Below are positions 6,758 through 13,224 of a stretch of 15,881 bases of DNA, one piece after another. Made by a program: the position numbers and the translations under genes. Location: positions 1 to 15,881 of the forward strand of contig URFJ01000031.1 of the NCBI GenBank assembly GCA_900547135.1. Direction: 5' to 3'. The notes under the pieces were generated by a model. That model worked only from the letters and a program-made list of their open reading frames with translations. It searched no databases and had not been told where the DNA came from. The stretch comes from an uncultured Eubacteriales bacterium. GTDB lineage: Bacteria > Bacillota > Clostridia > Christensenellales > CAG-138. Within the stretch, counting starts at the first letter, position 1. Each line of letters begins with the position of its first letter.

Positions 6758-7129
6758 ATGCGTAAGTTTACAGTAAACGTAAACGGAACCAAATATGAGG
6801 TAGAGGTTGAGGAGTTCGCCCCAGGCAGCAAGGCGCCAGAAAGCAAGCCCGCTGCTGAACCTTTAAAAGCGTACGCGCCGTCAAAATCGGAGTCGTCAAC
6901 GCCGGTTGCTGGAGGCAAGGAGAGCATTACGTCGCCAATGCCAGGCACAATAGTCGACGTGCGCGTAAAGAGCGGGGATAATGTGCGCTCCGGCGATGTT
7001 TTGGTGGTGTTGGAAGCTATGAAGATGGAAAATGAGATACTTGCTCCGGTAGATGGAAAGGTAATAGACATCAGGGTCGGCAAGGGGGCGTCTGTAGAAT
7101 CGGGTGAACTTCTGGTTGTAATCGGATGA
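6758..7129 (+). CDS. Biotin carboxyl carrier subunit of the Na+-translocating decarboxylase
   Basis: A 123-residue biotin/lipoyl-attachment protein. The N-terminal part (MRKFTVNVNGTKYEVEVEE) is the usual decarboxylase-carrier start. Next comes a flexible Pro/Ala/Ser linker (about 21-55) and the attachment domain (about 57-123) with EAMKM at 86-90. K89 is the expected biotinylation site. It shuttles the carboxyl group from the alpha active site to the membrane beta subunit. AAAGGAGG precedes the start. A separate carrier gene explains why the alpha subunit here lacks a biotin domain. Confidence 0.95.
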   Translation: MRKFTVNVNGTKYEVEVEEFAPGSKAPESKPAAEPLKAYAPSKSESSTPVAGGKESITSPMPGTIVDVRVKSGDNVRSGDVLVVLEAMKMENEILAPVDGKVIDIRVGKGASVESGELLVVIG

Positions 7130-7168
7130 TGCCTTATTACGCTAAATGCATAGAGGGGTAACACATTT

Positions 7169-8314
7169 ATGGAAGCTATAAGTGAATTTTTCTCCGGAAC
7201 CGGATTTGCATTGCTGTTCCAGGGAGAAAATTGGAAGATGCTAATAATGATAGCTGTAGCGTGCTTTCTTTTGTATCTTGCCATTGTCAAAAAATATGAG
7301 CCGCTGCTTCTTTTGCCGATAGCCTTTGGAATGCTTTTGGCAAACCTCCCGGGAGCCGGCCTTCTGGCCCCACCGTCGGAGCTTAACAATAATGTAGGCG
7401 GACTGTTGTATTATCTGGACTACGGCGTAAAACTCGGCATATATCCTTCGCTTATATTTCTTGGCGTAGGCGCGATGACCGATTTTGGCCCATTGATTGC
7501 AAATCCTAAGAGTTTAATATTGGGAGCGGCCGCTCAAATAGGTATCTTCCTTGCGTTTTTGCTAGCGCTAGCGCTTGGATTCCCAGCTGAGGCCGCGGCG
7601 TCTATAGGAATAATAGGGGGAGCTGACGGCCCTACCACGATATTTACTACCAGCAGACTGTATCCTACGCTGATTGGTACGATAACGATCGCGGCATATT
7701 CGTATATGGCGCTGGTTCCGGTAATTCAGCCTCCGATCATGAAACTGATTACAACCAAAAAAGAACGCCGGATAGTGATGAAGCAGCTTCGTCCGGTTTC
7801 TAAAAAGGAAAAGATAATATTTCCTATAATGGTTACAATATTTGTTGTGCTGCTGCTGCCTAGCGCGGCTTCCCTAATCGGCTTGCTGATGCTGGGAAAC
7901 CTGCTTAGGGAGAGCGGGGTAGTAGATAGGCTTAGCAAAACCGCACAGAACGAGTTGGTAAATATAGTAACGATTTTTCTTGGCGTATGCGTTGGTTCCA
8001 AAGCGAGCGCGGATGTTTTCCTTCAGTGGGACACCCTGCGGATAATGCTGATAGGCGTATTCGCGTTCATATGCAGTACTGCGGGCGGCGTAATAATAGC
8101 CAAGATAATGAACCTCTTCCTGAAGGAAAAGGTAAACCCGCTCATAGGTTCGGCCGGTGTTTCAGCCGTGCCAATGGCGGCTAGGGTTTCGCAGACCGTA
8201 GGTCAGAAGGAAAACCCGGGGAACTTCCTTCTCATGCACGCTATGGGGCCAAACGTCGCGGGTGTTATTGGATCCGCTATAGCGGCGGGCGTATTCCTGT
8301 CGATATTTAGCTGA
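7169..8314 (+). CDS. oadB: Na+-translocating decarboxylase beta subunit (OadB family)
   Basis: A 381-residue integral membrane protein with about nine to eleven hydrophobic segments. It decarboxylates carboxybiotin and couples this to Na+ export. Family hallmarks are present: ASIGIIGGADGPTTIF (144-159) with D153, equivalent to the key Na+/proton Asp (D203) of the Klebsiella subunit; VGSKASADVF (275-284); and NPLIGSAGVSAVPMAARVSQ (323-342). The same beta subunit serves oxaloacetate, methylmalonyl-CoA and glutaconyl-CoA decarboxylases, so the substrate must be read from the alpha subunit. The gap from the carrier gene is 39 bp. Confidence 0.96.
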   Translation: MEAISEFFSGTGFALLFQGENWKMLIMIAVACFLLYLAIVKKYEPLLLLPIAFGMLLANLPGAGLLAPPSELNNNVGGLLYYLDYGVKLGIYPSLIFLGVGAMTDFGPLIANPKSLILGAAAQIGIFLAFLLALALGFPAEAAASIGIIGGADGPTTIFTTSRLYPTLIGTITIAAYSYMALVPVIQPPIMKLITTKKERRIVMKQLRPVSKKEKIIFPIMVTIFVVLLLPSAASLIGLLMLGNLLRESGVVDRLSKTAQNELVNIVTIFLGVCVGSKASADVFLQWDTLRIMLIGVFAFICSTAGGVIIAKIMNLFLKEKVNPLIGSAGVSAVPMAARVSQTVGQKENPGNFLLMHAMGPNVAGVIGSAIAAGVFLSIFS

Positions 8315-8338
8315 CCATGTCCATAAGGAGGTCTTAAC

Positions 8339-9778
8339 ATGACACAGAAAAATGATAAGCCGGCCAATAGCAAGAATAAGCTTATGATAACCGATACAAT
8401 CCTAAGGGACGCTCATCAGTCGTTGGCCGCTACGCGAATGCGGATTGACGAGATGCTCCCCGCATGTGAACTGCTGGATAGTATAGGATACTGGTCTTTG
8501 GAGTGCTGGGGCGGGGCGACCTTTGACAGCTGCCTTAGGTTCTTGAATGAGGACCCGTGGGAGCGTTTGAGGACTCTGAAGAAACATCTTCCGAATACTA
8601 AGCTTCAGATGCTTTTCCGAGGTCAGAATATCCTTGGCTATAAACATTATGCGGACGATATCGTTGAAAAGTTTTGCGAGAGGGCCATAGAAAATGGAAT
8701 CGACGTAATCAGGATATTCGACGCTCTCAACGATATAAGGAACCTTGAATCAGCAATAAAATTCACAAAAAAATACGGCGGAATATGCGAGCCGGCCATA
8801 AGCTATACCATAAGCCCCGTCCATAATGAAGATTACTTTGTCAAGCTTGCAAAGGACCTAGTGAATATGGGTGCTGATGTTATATGTATTAAGGATATGG
8901 CAAACCTATTGCTCCCATTTGACGCATATTCGCTTGTAAAGCGTCTAAAGTCGGAGATAAGCGTGCCAATTCATTTGCACACGCATAATACTGCGGGAAC
9001 CGGAGATATGACCTATCTTATGGCGGTGGAGGCGGGGGTAGACATAGTTGACTGTGCGCTTTCCGCAATGGGCAACGGCACCTCGCAGCCGGCTACAGAG
9101 CCGTTGGTAGCCGCCCTTAGGAATACAGATCATGACACTGGGCTTGACCTAACCAAGCTAGCGCAGGCTTCAAAGTATTTTTTGGGCGTGGCGGAGCGGC
9201 TTAAAAAGGATGGCTTCTTAAATGAGAAGGCAATGAGGGTGGATACCAATATTCTCATGTATCAGGTTCCCGGCGGAATGCTATCAAACCTCATTTCACA
9301 GCTTAAGCAGGCTAATGCCGAGGATAGATACTACGATGTTTTGGAGGAATTTCCGCGGGTACGCAAAGACTTTGGCTATCCGCCGCTTGTTACGCCGACA
9401 AGCCAGATAGTTGGCACGCAGGCCGTGCTCAATGTGATCTCCGGGGAGCGTTACAAGATGTTTACGAAGGAGTCAAAGGCTGTCCTTGCCGGTGAATATG
9501 GAAAATTGCCCGCTCCGGTAAACGAGGAAGTACGCAAAAAGGCGATAGGAGATAAAAGGGTAATAACCTGCCGCCCAGCGGATCTGCTTGAGCCTGAATT
9601 TGAAAAATGCGCAAAGGAGATAGCCGAGTACGCTACCTGCGAAGAGGATGTGCTGAGCTACGCTCTTTTCCCGCAGGTTGCCACAAAGTTTTTTGAGGAG
9701 CAAAGATACAAATCCTCCGGAAATCCCAAGGAGGATGAAAGCCCGAAAGAGCTCTATGTAGAAGACCTGACCGAATAA
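8339..9778 (+). CDS. oadA: Oxaloacetate decarboxylase alpha / pyruvate carboxyltransferase subunit
   Basis: A 479-residue cytoplasmic carboxyltransferase of the OadA/pyruvate carboxylase type. It moves the C4 carboxyl of oxaloacetate onto biotin, releasing pyruvate. The TIM-barrel motifs are TDTILRDAHQS (18-28, metal ligand D24), the carbamylated lysine in VICIKDMAN (K185), and the metal histidines in HLHTHNTAG (H214, H216). The conserved PYC_OADA C-terminal region follows. It stops without a biotin domain, so it must use the separate carrier three genes upstream. It is not the acyl-CoA carboxyltransferase type, which argues against methylmalonyl- or glutaconyl-CoA as substrate. AAGGAGGT precedes the ATG; it is the last gene of the operon. 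Confidence 0.94.
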   Translation: MTQKNDKPANSKNKLMITDTILRDAHQSLAATRMRIDEMLPACELLDSIGYWSLECWGGATFDSCLRFLNEDPWERLRTLKKHLPNTKLQMLFRGQNILGYKHYADDIVEKFCERAIENGIDVIRIFDALNDIRNLESAIKFTKKYGGICEPAISYTISPVHNEDYFVKLAKDLVNMGADVICIKDMANLLLPFDAYSLVKRLKSEISVPIHLHTHNTAGTGDMTYLMAVEAGVDIVDCALSAMGNGTSQPATEPLVAALRNTDHDTGLDLTKLAQASKYFLGVAERLKKDGFLNEKAMRVDTNILMYQVPGGMLSNLISQLKQANAEDRYYDVLEEFPRVRKDFGYPPLVTPTSQIVGTQAVLNVISGERYKMFTKESKAVLAGEYGKLPAPVNEEVRKKAIGDKRVITCRPADLLEPEFEKCAKEIAEYATCEEDVLSYALFPQVATKFFEEQRYKSSGNPKEDESPKELYVEDLTE

Positions 9779-9799
9779 ACGGTTACTATTAATTATGGG

Positions 9800-9824
9800 A
9801 GCCGGGTATGTTTAATACCCGGCT
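9800..9824 (+). terminator. Hairpin after the decarboxylase operon
   Basis: A perfect 9-bp stem (AGCCGGGTA 9800-9808, TACCCGGCT 9816-9824) with a 7-nt loop begins 21 bp after the oadA stop. No T-run follows, so it may be a weak terminator or an mRNA 3'-end stabiliser. Confidence 0.55.
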
Positions 9825-9864
9825 TGACTATAATCAGGCATTGTCGGCAACGGGCGGCAAGAGT

Positions 9865-9893
9865 TTGATAATAAAAACTAAATCTGGTATAAT
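9865..9893 (+). promoter_or_regulatory. Strong sigma-A promoter of the surE-to-rpsA operon
   Basis: TTGATA (9865-9870), a 17-bp spacer and TATAAT (9888-9893), with an extended -10 TGG at 9885-9887. The predicted start near 9900 leaves a leader of about 25 nt before surE, just enough for its ribosome binding site. Confidence 0.85.
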
Positions 9894-9924
9894 TTTATGA
9901 ATAATTTTTCTTATGGAGTTTTTA

Positions 9925-10701
9925 ATGCGCATTTTACTTGTTAATGACGATGGGGTTTATTCGCCTGGAATTCGTGCCATAGCAGTCGAATTAATGAACC
10001 GGCACGAACTATTCATTGCAGCTCCAGATGTGGAGCGCAGCGGCGCGGGACACTCCTTCACCCTGATGTCACCGCTCAGATGCCGGCGGGTTGATATTGG
10101 ACACGGTCTTGGCAGCGTACCTACATACGCCGTCAGCGGCACTCCCGTAGACTGCGTAAAGCTGGCAATAGGCAATCTGGGAGCTAGTCCCGACCTTTTG
10201 ATATCGGGCATAAATATAGGCGCAAATAGGGGCGCTGACGTTATATATTCCGGAACCGTGTCAGCCGCAATCGAGGGCGCTATTCTAGGAATACCTTCCA
10301 TTGCGGCTTCTATAACCTCGTTTTCCCCAAAGCATCTTGAAGTAGCCGCTGAAGCAGTAAGTAAAATTAGTGAAAGGTTATATGGTAATGGCTTAAACTG
10401 CGACTTCGTCGCAAACATAAACGTACCAGATGTAGATAGGACCGGCATAAAGGGGCTAAAGGTGACAAGGCTTGGACGCAGGGAATATGAGCGCGTATAT
10501 ATTGAGCGGCTCGACCCATTCGGAAAGCGCTATTATTGGGTTCCCTCAACGGAGGATTCAAAGCTTGAGGATAGCAGTCAGGACGATGACTGGAGCTGGA
10601 CCCAGCAGGGATATATAACGATAACCCCATTGACCACCGATTTAACCATGGACTCACGTATATCAGAGATTAGAGCCTCAATGGAGGGAACAGACGTATG
10701 A
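9925..10701 (+). CDS. surE: 5'/3'-nucleotidase SurE
   Basis: A cytoplasmic metal-dependent phosphatase of 258 residues acting on nucleoside monophosphates, and in some species on short polyphosphate. The N-terminus MRILLVNDDG gives the metal ligands D8 and D9; S39 (ERSGAG) and the Asn in SGIN (97) complete the site. SGTPVDCVKLA (71-81) is also typical. An ATG at 9913 would add four residues. TATGGAG at 9912-9918 is the natural ribosome binding site for 9925, and family members begin at MRIL, so I prefer 9925. The stop overlaps the next start as ATGA. Confidence 0.95.
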   Translation: MRILLVNDDGVYSPGIRAIAVELMNRHELFIAAPDVERSGAGHSFTLMSPLRCRRVDIGHGLGSVPTYAVSGTPVDCVKLAIGNLGASPDLLISGINIGANRGADVIYSGTVSAAIEGAILGIPSIAASITSFSPKHLEVAAEAVSKISERLYGNGLNCDFVANINVPDVDRTGIKGLKVTRLGRREYERVYIERLDPFGKRYYWVPSTEDSKLEDSSQDDDWSWTQQGYITITPLTTDLTMDSRISEIRASMEGTDV

Positions 10702-11915
10702 GCGCCGTAGCAGTAATAGGAGGCGGACCAGCGGGAATGCTTGCGGCGGCGGTTGCGGCGGAGAATGGCCACGCCGTAACCCTGTTTGAGAAAAACGAGA
10801 AGACAGGCAAAAAGCTTTACCTTACCGGGAAAGGCCGGTGCAATATTACAAACATGGCAGGGACTGAGGAGTTTTTCAGCAACATACCCAAAAACCCAAG
10901 ATTCATGCACAGCGCGTTCAGCGCGTTTTCAAATCAAGACATAGTGGAATTGCTCAACAGACTAGGCGTAAAAACAAAACTGGAAAGAGGAAACAGGATT
11001 TTCCCCGAATCCGATAGATCAAGCGACGTTATCAGAGCCCTTACAAACAATGCGTTGTCATGCGGCGTTAAAATCGAACTTAATTCCCGTATAAAATCAA
11101 TATGCTTTGATTCAGGTTCATACACACTATCATTTAACGGCGTTGAATCGGCGTTTGACAGAGTGGTAATGGCAACGGGGGGAGCAAGCTATCGAAGCAC
11201 CGGCTCTACCGGAGACGGATACGAGTTTGCCACAAGCCTGGGCCATAGCGTCAATTTACCAAAACCGGCTCTCATACCACTAAAAACCGAGGAAGAGTGG
11301 CCCCGGCAGCTAATGGGTTTAACATTAAAGAATGTTACATTAACCGCCCAAAATGGGAAAAGAGGAATATACTCTGAATTAGGAGAACTGCTGTTTGCGC
11401 ATTTCGGCGTCACTGGTCCGCTTGTACTGGCGTTAAGCAGCATAATAGCAGATTCGCCGGAGGGTACAAGGTGTTACATAGACCTCAAGCCTGGCCTTGA
11501 TTCTGAAGAGCTAGACAGGCGTATATTGAGAGATTTTGACAAGTACAGGAACAAGCAGCTTAGAAACGCGCTTGCGGATCTGTTGCCCAAACGCATGATT
11601 CCTGTTATCATTGATTTAAGCGGCCTGGGGCAGGAAACATCTGTAGCGGATATCACAAGGGGTCAGAGGATGGCCTTGGTGGATATTATAAAGCGCCTCC
11701 CATTTACGGTAAGTGGCACGTTATCCCTCGATGAAGCTATAGTGACCAGAGGCGGGGTCAGCGTTAGGGATATAAACCCGTCCACGATGGAGTCGAAGAT
11801 CGTTCGCGGCTTGTATTTTGCGGGGGAATTGATCGACGTGGACGCGTTTACGGGCGGCTTCAATCTGCAGATTGCGTTTTCAACCGGCTATCTCGCCGGA
11901 AAATCGATAGACTGA
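10698..11915 (+). CDS. NAD(P)/FAD-dependent oxidoreductase, BaiN/HI0933 (YhiN) family
   Basis: A 405-residue flavoprotein. The N-terminal FAD-binding Rossmann motif is VIGGGPAGMLAA (6-17), followed by the family signature KKLYLTGKGRCNITN (38-52). The C-terminal motif GLYFAGELIDVDAFTGGFNL (about 373-392) closes the FAD site. Members have been linked to bile-acid dehydro-derivative reduction, but the physiological substrate of the common clostridial copy, which sits before cmk, is not established. GGAGGG lies inside the end of surE, and the ATGA overlap implies translational coupling. Confidence 0.92.
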   Translation: MSAVAVIGGGPAGMLAAAVAAENGHAVTLFEKNEKTGKKLYLTGKGRCNITNMAGTEEFFSNIPKNPRFMHSAFSAFSNQDIVELLNRLGVKTKLERGNRIFPESDRSSDVIRALTNNALSCGVKIELNSRIKSICFDSGSYTLSFNGVESAFDRVVMATGGASYRSTGSTGDGYEFATSLGHSVNLPKPALIPLKTEEEWPRQLMGLTLKNVTLTAQNGKRGIYSELGELLFAHFGVTGPLVLALSSIIADSPEGTRCYIDLKPGLDSEELDRRILRDFDKYRNKQLRNALADLLPKRMIPVIIDLSGLGQETSVADITRGQRMALVDIIKRLPFTVSGTLSLDEAIVTRGGVSVRDINPSTMESKIVRGLYFAGELIDVDAFTGGFNLQIAFSTGYLAGKSID

Positions 11916-11925
11916 ACGGAGATAT

Positions 11926-12600
11926 ATGCAACAGAAACACTTCAGTATTGCTATAGACGGACCTGCTGGCGCAGGAAAGAGCACTATAGCAAAATCGCTT
12001 GCGAAAAGGCTCGGAATAATGCACCTTGATACGGGCGCAATGTATAGGGCTGCCGGTAAGAAGGCGCTTGATCACGGAATTGACCCTGCCGACAGGGACC
12101 AGATAGCGCCGATGATTGCCGCAACCGATATCGACGTTGTGTTTAGCGGCGGAGTTCAGCGCGTATATTTAGACGGGGCTGATGTAACAGATAAGATTAG
12201 GACGCAGGATGTATCAAAGGCAGCCTCTGATATAGGGACGATACCGGAGGTTAGAGTAAAGCTGGTTGAGCTTCAGCGTGGGATAGCTGAAAGGAACAGC
12301 ATAATAATGGACGGACGGGATATAGGGTCGTATGTTTTGCCCAGCGCCGAGTTTAAATTTTATGTTACAGCCGATGTGAAGGAACGGGCGAGAAGAAGAA
12401 TGTTTGATTTAAGGCGTTTCGGGACGGATGAAGGAAGAACGTACGAGGACATAGAGCGTGAAATTGCGGACCGCGACAGGGTGGATTCCACAAGGGAGTT
12501 TGCGCCTTTGAAGATGGCGGACGACGCGATTCTTATAGATACTACAAATATGACCGCAGAAGCAGTTATAGACCTGATACTGGACACAATAGGAAGGTAA
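11926..12600 (+). CDS. cmk: Cytidylate kinase
   Basis: A 224-residue (d)CMP kinase that phosphorylates CMP and dCMP using ATP, in pyrimidine salvage and nucleotide recycling. The P-loop GPAGAGKST lies at residues 12-20. LDTGAMYRA follows at about 35-43 and MDGRDIGSYVLP at about 126-137; all are specific to the Cmk family. The lid region with RARRR and the DxxR-like RDRVDSTRE block are also present. GGAG precedes the ATG by 4 nt. The gene lies 10 bp after the flavoprotein. Confidence 0.96.
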   Translation: MQQKHFSIAIDGPAGAGKSTIAKSLAKRLGIMHLDTGAMYRAAGKKALDHGIDPADRDQIAPMIAATDIDVVFSGGVQRVYLDGADVTDKIRTQDVSKAASDIGTIPEVRVKLVELQRGIAERNSIIMDGRDIGSYVLPSAEFKFYVTADVKERARRRMFDLRRFGTDEGRTYEDIEREIADRDRVDSTREFAPLKMADDAILIDTTNMTAEAVIDLILDTIGR

Positions 12601-12609
12601 CCGATATAT

Positions 12610-13224
12610 ATGCTTTACATTATCCTGAAATACACCATTGGTCCGCTGTTATGGCTGCTATGGAGACCAATGATAATCGGTAAGGAAAACCTTGCTATAA
12701 AGGGAAAGGCTGTCTTCGCGTCAAACCATACGTCTATGCTTGATCCAGTGCTTCTGGCCATAGTATCATTTAGAAACATACACTTCATGGCAAAAAAGGA
12801 ACTGTTTTCAAACAAACTTATAGCGGTGTTGCTGCGTTCGCTGCTTTCCTTCCCTGTCGACAGGAAAAACGCCGATCTTCAATCGCTTAAGCGTGCGATG
12901 AAGGTTTTGGATAAGGGAAAAATCTTTGGAATATTTCCAGAGGGCAAGCGCTCAATTACAGGACGAATGGACAGTTTTGAAAAGGGGACGGCATTTCTTG
13001 CAGTGCGGTCACGGGCGCCAATAATACCAATATATATTCATCCGGACAGCTTCAGATCGGGAAGGCCCAAGATAGCTGTGGGAACCCCTATTGACATAAA
13101 TGACATAGCCGTAAACACGAAAAAGTCAACCCTCGTCGACGTTGTAACAGATGAAATTTCGGATTCAATAGATGCGCTTCGCATAGAACTGGAGGCAAAA
13201 CTTGAAAATAATAGCCGCGAATGA
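12610..13224 (+). CDS. plsC: 1-acyl-sn-glycerol-3-phosphate acyltransferase (PlsC family)
   Basis: A 204-residue membrane-associated acyltransferase that adds the second acyl chain to lysophosphatidic acid, making phosphatidic acid. The catalytic HX4D motif is NHTSMLDP (H40, D45). FPEGKRS (109-115) is a variant of the usual FPEGTRS, with Lys in place of Thr. Block IV is APIIPIYI (about 136-143). A hydrophobic N-terminus (1-20) probably anchors it. The ribosome binding site is weak (GGAAGG about 12 nt upstream, inside cmk). Its last 23 bp overlap the ispH-rpsA start. Confidence 0.93.
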   Translation: MLYIILKYTIGPLLWLLWRPMIIGKENLAIKGKAVFASNHTSMLDPVLLAIVSFRNIHFMAKKELFSNKLIAVLLRSLLSFPVDRKNADLQSLKRAMKVLDKGKIFGIFPEGKRSITGRMDSFEKGTAFLAVRSRAPIIPIYIHPDSFRSGRPKIAVGTPIDINDIAVNTKKSTLVDVVTDEISDSIDALRIELEAKLENNSRE

